A stretch of DNA of 64,000 bases, from the NCBI RefSeq assembly GCF_019042245.1, contig NZ_JAHQCX010000001.1, positions 489,559 to 553,558 on the forward strand, given 5' to 3'. A program made the position numbers and the translations under genes. Numbering within the stretch: position 1 is the first letter of the stretch; each line of letters opens with the position of its first letter. The stretch is from Diplocloster modestus. GTDB lineage: Bacteria > Bacillota > Clostridia > Lachnospirales > Lachnospiraceae. Below, one piece after another: positions 1-7,187 of this stretch. The notes below the pieces were generated by a model. It did not search any database. It saw nothing but the letters and a program-made list of their open reading frames with translations, and was not told where the DNA came from.

Positions 1-5
1 GAAAC

Positions 6-584
6 ATGAATACTCGAATTATATTGGCTTCGGCTTCACCTAGAAGACGGGAATTGTTAACGCAGATCGGTCTGAACTATGAGGTGCTGCCGAGCCGGAA
101 AGAAGAGGCGTCCAAAGCTCTCGAACCGGCGGAGCTGGTAGCGGAACTGTCCGCTTTGAAGGCGGAGGATATCGCGTCATCCATAGAGGCTCCGGCCCTG
201 ATTATCGGGGCGGATACGATCGTTTGCCATAACGGGCGGATACTGGGCAAGCCGCAAAGTGAGGAGGAGGCCGCCGGGATGCTGGCACTTTTGCAGGGAG
301 ATACCCACCAGGTATATACGGGGGTAACGATGATTCAAAAATCCGGGAATGAAAATAGAGAGATCCATTTTGCCGAGATGACAGAGGTGGAGTTCGGGCC
401 GATGGATGAATCTGAGATACGGGAGTATATAGCCACCGGGGAACCGATGGATAAGGCGGGGGCTTACGGAATACAGGGATTTGCGGCCCGCTATATTGTA
501 TCCGTCCGGGGAGACTACAGCAACGTGGTGGGCCTGCCGGTAGCCCGCCTCTATGGGGAACTGAAAAAGCTGGGTGTATTGTAG
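6..584 (+). CDS. maf: Maf/YhdE-family nucleoside triphosphate pyrophosphatase
   Basis: Maf proteins hydrolyse non-canonical or excess nucleoside triphosphates (dTTP/UTP or m7GTP classes) to monophosphates in the cytoplasm, and overexpression blocks septation. The family signature is clear: the N-terminal phosphate loop ASASPRRRELL (residues 8-18), the catalytic segment IIGADTIV (about 66-73) followed by ILGKP, the VYTGVT strand, and the C-terminal DKAGAYGIQGF motif (about 150-160). At 192 residues it is full length. The ATG lies five bases inside the window, so its ribosome site is cut off by the window edge. The following HAD phosphatase is in the same direction 55 bases on, which suggests co-transcription. 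Subclass (YhdE or YceF type) was not resolved. Confidence 0.95.
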   Translation: MNTRIILASASPRRRELLTQIGLNYEVLPSRKEEASKALEPAELVAELSALKAEDIASSIEAPALIIGADTIVCHNGRILGKPQSEEEAAGMLALLQGDTHQVYTGVTMIQKSGNENREIHFAEMTEVEFGPMDESEIREYIATGEPMDKAGAYGIQGFAARYIVSVRGDYSNVVGLPVARLYGELKKLGVL

Positions 585-639
585 AGGGGAAATAAAATCG
601 AAAGTATTACCATATAACCAAAAAGAGGAGAATGATACA

Positions 640-1290
640 ATGTGGAAAGCAGTACTATTTGACCTGGACGGAACACTTGCGGATACGCTTAAATCTCTGC
701 ACTACTGCACCAATCGCTCGCTGGAATACTGCGGCCTTGCCGGACATCCCATGGAAGCCTATAAAACCATGGTCGGAGACGGCGCAGCCAAGCTTTTGGA
801 GCGGGCGTTGATCGCAGCAGGAGATACACAACTTAAGAACATGGAGAAAATAACCGCGAAATATAAAGAGGTATTCGCTAAGGATTGTATGTATGAAGTG
901 AAACCCTATGACGGAATTCCGGAACTGCTGGACACTCTGAAGGAGCGGGGGATTAAGATCGCGGTCTTATCCAACAAACCCCATGCCCAGACTATTAACG
1001 TGGTGGAGACACTGTTTGGAAAAGGCTATTTCGATCATGTCCAGGGACAGCAGGAGGGTATTCGCAGAAAACCTTATCCGGACGGAGCTCTGGCGATCGC
1101 CGCGGAATTCGGGATAGAGCCGGCCGACTGCCTTTATCTGGGAGATACGAATACGGATATGCAGACGGGAAATGCTGCAGGGATGCATACGGTAGGCGTT
1201 ACATGGGGATTCCGGGACAGGGAAGAGCTGGAAGCTAATCACGCGCAGGATATTATCGATTATCCTATGGATCTGCGCAGGCTTTTGTAA
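640..1290 (+). CDS. HAD-superfamily phosphatase, phosphoglycolate phosphatase/PpaX-like
   Basis: Cytoplasmic haloacid-dehalogenase phosphatase of subfamily IA. Motif I is FDLDGTLADT at residues 7-16 (nucleophile Asp and acid Asp), motif II is VLSNKPH, and motif III/IV are RKPYPDGA and YLGDTNTD. Such enzymes act on phosphoglycolate or pyrophosphate, but the exact substrate cannot be read from the sequence. The open frame extends upstream to 574, overlapping maf. The ATG at 640 is preferred because AGAGGAG lies about ten bases before it and the conserved protein begins MWKAVLFDLDGT. Length is 216 residues, normal for the family. It opens a run of three HAD phosphatase genes on the same strand. 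Confidence 0.9.
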   Translation: MWKAVLFDLDGTLADTLKSLHYCTNRSLEYCGLAGHPMEAYKTMVGDGAAKLLERALIAAGDTQLKNMEKITAKYKEVFAKDCMYEVKPYDGIPELLDTLKERGIKIAVLSNKPHAQTINVVETLFGKGYFDHVQGQQEGIRRKPYPDGALAIAAEFGIEPADCLYLGDTNTDMQTGNAAGMHTVGVTWGFRDREELEANHAQDIIDYPMDLRRLL

Positions 1291-1336
1291 GCATTGAAAA
1301 TGTATTACAGCATGTAAGGGTTAGGAGTAAATAGAT

Positions 1337-2128
1337 ATGATACGATTAGTTGCCAGCGATCTGGACGGTACTCTGCTGTTAAACGGCAGTCAGAAGCTGA
1401 ATCCGGAAGTCTTTGACCTGATCCGGGAACTTAAGAAAGCGGGTATTGTGTTTGTTGCTGCCAGCGGCAGGCAATATCCGAATTTAAAAAGACTGTTTGC
1501 GCCGGTGGCGGATGAGATCGCCTATATCGCGGAAAATGGGGCGTTGGTGCTCTATCAGGATCAGGTGCTTTCCCGAAAAACCATCGATCGGAGCCTGGGA
1601 CGTGAGATTCTGACTGCCATCCAGGAGCGGGACCAGTGTGAGATTCTGCTGTCGGGCGTGAAAACCTGTTATCTTCAGCCAAAGATCCATGACTATGTGG
1701 ATCATATGAAATATGTGGTGGGAAATAATGTCACCATTGTGAATGATATCATGGAAGTAGAGGAAGAATATTTAAAGATATCCGTCTATGAAAAAGGAGG
1801 CGTGGACCGGTGCGAAACTTATTTCCGGAAGCGCTTTGAGGGTCGGGTCAAGGTGGTTACCGCGGGACATGCCTGGCTGGATATGATGTCTCTGGATGCC
1901 GGAAAAGGTCCGGCTATAGATACGCTGCTGGAACATTTTAAGATCAGCCCCGGGGAAGCCATGGCTTTCGGAGACAATGAAAATGATATTGAAATGTTAG
2001 AGAATGTATTTTATAGTTATGCTATGGAGAATGCAAAGGAAAGCGTAAAAAAAGTCAGCCGGTTCCAGACAGATCTGGTGGAAAAGACACTGCGGAATCT
2101 GCTGGATGGGGGATTTCCGGTGGAATAA
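1337..2128 (+). CDS. Cof-type HAD hydrolase (sugar-phosphate/FMN phosphatase family)
   Basis: Cof/YidA-type HAD phosphatase (subfamily IIB), a cytoplasmic enzyme acting on phosphorylated sugars or cofactors. Motif I is ASDLDGTLL at residues 6-14, motif II is VAASGRQY, the C2 cap lies between, and motif IV is AFGDNENDIEML. At 263 residues it is standard length. Its TAA stop sits at the start of a tandem repeat array that leads to a paralogue 177 bases on. The two share the order and wording of most motifs (for example KKAGIVFVAASGRQY and KKLGIVFAAASGREY), so they are probably an old tandem duplication. Confidence 0.9.
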   Translation: MIRLVASDLDGTLLLNGSQKLNPEVFDLIRELKKAGIVFVAASGRQYPNLKRLFAPVADEIAYIAENGALVLYQDQVLSRKTIDRSLGREILTAIQERDQCEILLSGVKTCYLQPKIHDYVDHMKYVVGNNVTIVNDIMEVEEEYLKISVYEKGGVDRCETYFRKRFEGRVKVVTAGHAWLDMMSLDAGKGPAIDTLLEHFKISPGEAMAFGDNENDIEMLENVFYSYAMENAKESVKKVSRFQTDLVEKTLRNLLDGGFPVE

Positions 2129-2305
2129 ATGCGGCACTGGAGGAACGCGTAAGACGCATACCTGAAATAGAGCCGCAGTAAATGCGGCGCTGGAGGAACG
2201 CGTAAGACGCATACCTGAAATAAGCCGCAGTAAATGCGGCACTGGAGGAACGCGTAAGACGCATACCTGAAATGAGCCGCAGTAAATGCGGCGCTGGAGG
2301 AAATT
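2129..2305 (+). repeat. Tandem ~52-bp repeat carrying Shine-Dalgarno hairpins
   Basis: Three and a half copies of a 52-53 bp unit fill the whole gap between two Cof genes. Each unit holds GCCGCA-GTAAA-TGCGGC (6-bp stem, 5-base loop), then CTGGAGGAA, then GCGT-AAG-ACGC and ATACCTGAAAT. The first copy lacks its left stem arm. The last ends in GGAGGAAATT and directly supplies the ribosome site of the next gene at 2306. The internal copies therefore carry decoy SD sequences, each of which could pair AGG with the downstream CCT. The same unit recurs at 3401 and 12458. Confidence 0.85.
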
Positions 2306-3121
2306 ATGATTAAATTGGTAGTTACGGACATCGATGGAACCCTGACCACGGAAGGAACTGATCAGGTCAGCGAAGAGATTTATGAACTGGTGCTGGAGAT
2401 GAAGAAGCTGGGGATCGTGTTTGCGGCGGCCAGCGGACGGGAATATGACAGCATTTACCGGGTGTTCGAGCCGGTTAAGGACGAGATGATATTTATCGCG
2501 CAGAATGGCGCGTATGTGGTGTGCAGGGGTGTGGAAATTTCCAGGAAGCCGATCCGGCGGTCTGTCTTTGAAGATCTTTTGCGGACTCTGAAAGCCAGAG
2601 ATGATTGTCAGTATTCTACTTCGGCGCCGGAAGGCATATATCTGGATTATCAGAATGATTATTTTTATGACGTGCTGACGAAGGGTTATAAGAATAACGT
2701 CTATATGGTGGATGATGTAACTAAGGCGGATGCGGATTTTGTGAAGGTGTCTGTGTTCCAGAAGGACGGTATAACCCAGCAGATCCGGGATGACCTGCTG
2801 ATTCCTCACTGGCAGAAGGATCTGCAGGTGGTGGTTTCGGGAAAATACTGGATCGACTTCATGGACAAATCTGTGGATAAGGGCCATGCGGTGGCAGATA
2901 TCCAAAAGGTACTGGGAATCTCCCGGGAGGAGACCATGGCTTTTGGAGATAACGGTAACGACATCGGGATGCTGAAACAGGCTGGTGAGAGCTATGCGGT
3001 GGCCAATGCCAGAAACAGTGTGAAAGAAGTTGCCAGGCACGTGGCCCAGGCCGGTCCCGACGGAGGCGTGATCAAAGTTCTCAAGGAACTAATCAATACA
3101 ATGAAAAACGAAAACAAGTAG
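2306..3121 (+). CDS. Cof-type HAD hydrolase (second copy)
   Basis: Cof-family HAD phosphatase of 271 residues, paralogous to the gene at 1337. Motif I is VTDIDGTLT at residues 5-13, motif II is AAASGREY, the lysine region is WIDFMDKSVDKGHAV, and motif IV is AFGDNGNDIGML. The ATG at 2306 follows GGAGGAAATT, the last SD of the upstream repeat array, so its translation start is built from a repeat unit. Substrate unknown. A small acidic gene follows 13 bases after the stop and is probably in the same transcript. Confidence 0.9.
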   Translation: MIKLVVTDIDGTLTTEGTDQVSEEIYELVLEMKKLGIVFAAASGREYDSIYRVFEPVKDEMIFIAQNGAYVVCRGVEISRKPIRRSVFEDLLRTLKARDDCQYSTSAPEGIYLDYQNDYFYDVLTKGYKNNVYMVDDVTKADADFVKVSVFQKDGITQQIRDDLLIPHWQKDLQVVVSGKYWIDFMDKSVDKGHAVADIQKVLGISREETMAFGDNGNDIGMLKQAGESYAVANARNSVKEVARHVAQAGPDGGVIKVLKELINTMKNENK

Positions 3122-3134
3122 GAGGGTGTATCGT

Positions 3135-3398
3135 ATGTACGAGTATGATGATGAGTGTTTGGCTACATTTCTGAGGAAGCAGTCGCAGCTGTTTGATGAA
3201 CCGGTCGCGGAGACACTGGAGGAGGCGGAGGCTTTCCTGGAAGACTGTATGGCAGTGGTACTGGATTCACTCAGTGATGTCCGGGATTATTTTGATGAAA
3301 ATGGTATGGATATCGATGGTATGAGCGATGATGACCTGGAGGACGCATCGGAAGTTTTCTCCCTGCCGAACGGAAAGTATCTGGTAGTGGAAGGATAG
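3135..3398 (+). CDS. Small acidic protein of unknown function
   Basis: An 87-residue, strongly acidic, cysteine-poor protein beginning MYEYDDECLATFLRKQ and rich in Asp and Glu, with SDDDLEDASEVFSLPNGKYLVVEG at its end read as two halves of one acidic-to-hydrophobic tail. No signal peptide or membrane segment is visible. A GTG at 3126 gives a longer frame, but it overlaps the SD itself. GGAGGG at 3121-3126 stands eight bases before the ATG at 3135, so that start is preferred. It lies between a HAD phosphatase and sbcD on one strand. I do not recognise the family. Coding status is supported by the good ribosome site and tight spacing. Confidence 0.7.
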   Translation: MYEYDDECLATFLRKQSQLFDEPVAETLEEAEAFLEDCMAVVLDSLSDVRDYFDENGMDIDGMSDDDLEDASEVFSLPNGKYLVVEG

Positions 3399-3400
3399 TA

Positions 3401-3430
3401 GCCGCAGTAAATGCGGCACAGGAGGAACGC
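3401..3430 (+). promoter_or_regulatory. Stem-loop plus Shine-Dalgarno in front of sbcD
   Basis: GCCGCA (3401-3406), loop GTAAA, TGCGGC (3412-3417), then ACAGGAGGAACGC and the sbcD ATG at 3431. It is a single unit of the repeat found in tandem at 2129-2305 and supplies the sbcD ribosome site. Confidence 0.75.
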
Positions 3431-4582
3431 ATGAAGTTTATTCATACGGGGGATCTGCATATCGGGAAGGTATTGCATGAATGTGACTTGCTGTCTGACC
3501 AGCGGTACATACTCGGTCAGATCGCCGGGCTGGCGGTCAGGGAGAAAGTGGATGCTGTGGTACTGGCCGGGGACATCTATGACCGTTCTATTCCCACGGC
3601 GGAAGCGGTGACGGTTCTGGATGAGTTTCTGACGGATCTGATTGAGCAGGGGATCTGTGTGCTGGCGGTCAGCGGCAATCATGACTCACCGGAGCGTTTA
3701 AGCTTTGCCGGGAATATCCTGAAGCGGCAGGGGCTGCATCTGGCCGGGGTCTGTGAGAAGGAGATTCGGAAAGTCACTTTTTCTGATGATTTCGGAGAAG
3801 TGGCTTTCTTTTTGCTGCCGTTTATGAAACCGGGAGACATGAAGCTGTATCTGAAAGAAGAGGTCAAAAGCTGCAATGAAGGTGTTCAGAAAATGATCGG
3901 CCAGCTTCAGCTTGATCCAGCCGAGAGAAATGTACTGGTTACTCACTATTTTGTGACCGACGCGGGCAGTGAGCCTGAACTTTCCGACTCGGAGACGCGG
4001 GTGGTCGTGGGAGGGCTGGACCAGGTTGAGGCTTCGGTCTTTGCGTGCTTTGATTACACGGCATTGGGACATATCCATAAGCCCCAGCAGATGAAAGAGC
4101 GGCCGGTCTATTATGCGGGAACTCCGTTAAAATACTCTTTTTCGGAAGCGCTGCAGGAGAAAAGCGTGAATCTGGTGGAGATGGGAAAAAAGGGAGAGGT
4201 CCTGGTGACAAAGATTCCGTTAAAACCGCTGCGCGAGATGCGGATTCTGAGAGGAGAACTAAAGCTGCTGCTGGCCGATGCGGCTTATCAGGGTGAGGGG
4301 ACGGATGATTTTATCCGCGCGGTGCTGACGGACAAGGATGAACTGGACGATCCGATCGGCAGGCTTCGGACCGTGTACCCCAATGTCCTGCAGGTCGTGG
4401 TGGAGCGGCATTACCGGGATACGGACAAGCTGAAACTGCAGGAGATCGAGAAGCCGGACAAGTCCATTCTGGAGCTGTATTCCGACTTTTATCAATATGT
4501 GACGGACGAGGAACTGGATGAGGAACGTCGGCAGATCCTGACCGAAGTCATCCGTGATTCGCTGGGGAGGGACTGCCTATGA
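3431..4582 (+). CDS. sbcD: SbcD (Mre11-type) DNA double-strand-break nuclease subunit
   Basis: Metallophosphoesterase nuclease subunit of the SbcCD complex, which opens hairpins and trims DNA ends during replication of palindromes and in repair. The Mre11 phosphodiesterase motifs run in order: HTGDLHIGK (residues 5-13), LAGDIYDR, SGNHDSPERL, LVTHYF and ALGHIHKPQ, followed by the C-terminal capping domain. At 383 residues it is full length. Its stop overlaps the sbcC start by four bases (ATGA), the usual arrangement for translational coupling. SbcCD attacks long DNA palindromes, which is notable because this window holds several very long ones. Confidence 0.97.
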   Translation: MKFIHTGDLHIGKVLHECDLLSDQRYILGQIAGLAVREKVDAVVLAGDIYDRSIPTAEAVTVLDEFLTDLIEQGICVLAVSGNHDSPERLSFAGNILKRQGLHLAGVCEKEIRKVTFSDDFGEVAFFLLPFMKPGDMKLYLKEEVKSCNEGVQKMIGQLQLDPAERNVLVTHYFVTDAGSEPELSDSETRVVVGGLDQVEASVFACFDYTALGHIHKPQQMKERPVYYAGTPLKYSFSEALQEKSVNLVEMGKKGEVLVTKIPLKPLREMRILRGELKLLLADAAYQGEGTDDFIRAVLTDKDELDDPIGRLRTVYPNVLQVVVERHYRDTDKLKLQEIEKPDKSILELYSDFYQYVTDEELDEERRQILTEVIRDSLGRDCL

Positions 4583-7176
4583 AACCGGTCATTCTGACCA
4601 TCAGTGCCTGGGGACCTTATAAGGACCGGGAAGTGATTGAGTTTGAAAATGTGGCGCGAAAAGGACTGTTTCTGATCTCGGGTCCCACCGGCGCCGGTAA
4701 GACCACGATCTTTGACGCGATTACCTTTGCCCTGTATGGGAATGTGAGCGGAAGTATCCGGGAGACCAGGCAGCTGCGCAGTGACTTTGCCCAGCCAGAG
4801 ACAGATACCTACGTGGAACTGTGCTTTCTGCATAAAGGGGAAGAATACCGGATCCGGCGGACCCCGGAATATGAACGGCCGAAGCGGAAGGGAAGCGGGA
4901 TGCTCCTGGCTAAGCCCACAGTGTTGTTGACGATGCCGGACGGAAAAGAGTATGACCGGCTGCTGGACGTGAAGGCGAAGGTGGAAGAACTGCTGGGCCT
5001 GGATTATGGTCAGTTCAAACAGATCTCAATGCTGGCCCAGGGGGAATATACACAGCTTCTGGTGGCGGAACCGAAAGAACGCCGTAAGATACTGAGCAAA
5101 ATATTCGATCTGAATATGTACCAGCAGTTAAAATTCAGCCTGCGGGACAGGGAGCGGCGGTTGAAGGAACAGATGACCGAACTGATCAATAAAATCGATG
5201 AAGCCCTCTCAGCCGTGGTGACGGACAGGGAAGACTGGCATGCGGCTTACCGCTCTGAGAACCGGAATTATCAGGAATTGAGCCGGATCCTCCTGGATCT
5301 GATCCGGGAGGACCGGGAGAAAAGACGGATACAAAGGGAACAGTGGGAACGGCTGGAAAAGGAAGAAAACTCCATGGTGGCAGAATACACCAGGGCCCGG
5401 CAGACGAACCAGCTTTTCACACAGCTCACCCAGGTAAAAGAAGAGCTTATCCGCCTTCAAAAGCGGCAGGATGAGATAGGGCAAAAGAAAGAAAAACTCT
5501 CTTCAGCCGGCCGGGCCCGTCTGGTCAGACCATATGAAGTGGCGTATGAAAAGGCGGACCAGCAGTATAAAGAGGCGGGAGAAAAGCTAGAGAAAGCCAG
5601 AGAGAACTGGGTACGGATCAGCCGGGAAGCCCAGGCTCTCGAACTGGAGAAACAGAAGCTGCTGCCGGATGGGGAGGAACATCTGGTCCCTTTTCTCACA
5701 GCGTGCAAGGATCGTCTTACGCATATAAGTCTGTTGGAAGAACAGCAGAAGCTGCTGAAGCAGGCGGAGCAGAAGCTGGCCCAGAAGCAGAAGGAATACC
5801 TACGGCTGGAAGCGCAGGAAGAGAGAAAGCGCAGACGGTACGAGGATAAGGACCGGGCTTACCGCAGAGCCGCCATCGGTCTGGCTGCCCAGGAGCTAAA
5901 GGAAGGGGAGCCCTGTCCGCTGTGCGGTTCCACGGAGCATCCGAAGAAAGCGCGGGTGACGAAGGAGGTCCCGGACGAAGAGACCCTGAAGCGGCTGAAG
6001 CAGGAATATCAGGAGGCCGGGGAACAGCTGGCAGCAGTGCAGCAGGAAGCGGCCGGCCTGAAAGGGGAACGGGACCGTACGAAGCTTACGGTGGATCAGC
6101 ACCGGAACCTGGCGAGAGTGGCCATGGATCAGGATGCTTCCGCCCTTCGAAAAGAAATCGCACATCAGATCCGGGAACTGGAGAAATTACAAAAAGCACT
6201 GCGCGCCAGCCAGCTGAAAACAGAAGGCCAGCGCACGATTCTGGAACATATGGAAGAAGAGCTCCCCGAAGCGCTTAAAAACCTGGAACAGGGGGAGAAG
6301 GAATTTCAAAAGATCCTGAACCGGCAGGGCTATGTAAGCCCGGACAGCTACCGTCTCAGCTTTCTGGACGAGAAGACGGCCGGTGCCCTTGAACGGGAGA
6401 TCCGAAGCTATGAACAGCAGCTGCATCTGGCCCTGGAGAATCAAAAACGTCTGGAGCGGGAAACGAAGGGAAAAGAGATCAAAGATCTGACAGAGCTGAC
6501 CCTGGCCCTGGAGGAAAAGCGCAGGGAAAAACAAAAACAGTCCAAAGAAAAGGAGACGCTGGCCGCCAGGCTGGAAGGCAACCGGCGGGCCAGCCTGTCT
6601 CTGGGAGAAAAACTGGGCGAGTGGGAACAAAAAAACGACCTGTTCGGAAAAGTCAGCGATCTGGCCCAGGTGACCAGGGGGGATGGGAAGAACCATTTGA
6701 AGCTCTTATTCGAGGATTACGTCAGCGGCAGTTATTTTGATCAGGTGCTCTATGCCGCGAACTTCCGTCTGCGGGATATGACCACCGGGCGCTATGAGCT
6801 GTCCAGGATCGACCGGGCCGCCCACGGACATGACAGCCTGGAACTGATGGTCTTCGACGCCCATACGGGAAAACACCGTCCGGTGCGGACTTTGTCCGGC
6901 GGCGAGGCTTTCCAGGCGGCCTTATCCCTGGCATTGGGGACGACGGATGTGATTCAGAATCATATGGGCGGAATCCGGATCGAGACGCTGTTCGTAGATG
7001 AGGGCTTCGGTTCGCTGGACTGCGAGGCGCTTGACCAGGCGGTGCGCACCCTGATGTCCCTGGTGGAAGGTGACCGGCTGATTGGGATCATTTCCCATGT
7101 GGGGGAATTGAAGGAGCGACTGGATAACCGGATCGAGGTGGTCCGGACACCGGCTGGAAGCCATATCAGAACCTGA
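4579..7176 (+). CDS. sbcC: SbcC (Rad50-type) SMC-like ATPase of the SbcCD nuclease
   Basis: ATPase partner of SbcD. The Walker A motif ISGPTGAGKTTIFDAI lies near residues 33-48. Two long charged coiled-coil arms follow, with a central zinc hook CPLCGSTEHP at about residue 445. The C-terminal half carries the ABC signature TLSGGEAFQAALSLALG and Walker B TLFVDEGFGSLD, ending in a D-loop and switch His (IISHVGEL). At 865 residues it is a little shorter than E. coli SbcC, with shorter arms, as is common in Firmicutes. The ATG overlaps the sbcD stop. Its stop is 11 bases from the convergent end of the ABC permease. Confidence 0.97.
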   Translation: MKPVILTISAWGPYKDREVIEFENVARKGLFLISGPTGAGKTTIFDAITFALYGNVSGSIRETRQLRSDFAQPETDTYVELCFLHKGEEYRIRRTPEYERPKRKGSGMLLAKPTVLLTMPDGKEYDRLLDVKAKVEELLGLDYGQFKQISMLAQGEYTQLLVAEPKERRKILSKIFDLNMYQQLKFSLRDRERRLKEQMTELINKIDEALSAVVTDREDWHAAYRSENRNYQELSRILLDLIREDREKRRIQREQWERLEKEENSMVAEYTRARQTNQLFTQLTQVKEELIRLQKRQDEIGQKKEKLSSAGRARLVRPYEVAYEKADQQYKEAGEKLEKARENWVRISREAQALELEKQKLLPDGEEHLVPFLTACKDRLTHISLLEEQQKLLKQAEQKLAQKQKEYLRLEAQEERKRRRYEDKDRAYRRAAIGLAAQELKEGEPCPLCGSTEHPKKARVTKEVPDEETLKRLKQEYQEAGEQLAAVQQEAAGLKGERDRTKLTVDQHRNLARVAMDQDASALRKEIAHQIRELEKLQKALRASQLKTEGQRTILEHMEEELPEALKNLEQGEKEFQKILNRQGYVSPDSYRLSFLDEKTAGALEREIRSYEQQLHLALENQKRLERETKGKEIKDLTELTLALEEKRREKQKQSKEKETLAARLEGNRRASLSLGEKLGEWEQKNDLFGKVSDLAQVTRGDGKNHLKLLFEDYVSGSYFDQVLYAANFRLRDMTTGRYELSRIDRAAHGHDSLELMVFDAHTGKHRPVRTLSGGEAFQAALSLALGTTDVIQNHMGGIRIETLFVDEGFGSLDCEALDQAVRTLMSLVEGDRLIGIISHVGELKERLDNRIEVVRTPAGSHIRT

Positions 7177-7187
7177 CGGAATTTGGA

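Noticed and set aside
1997-3040. A 347-codon open frame on the minus strand opposite the second Cof gene
   Set aside because: It is antisense to a clear Cof enzyme, contains the repeat region in translation and shows no family likeness.
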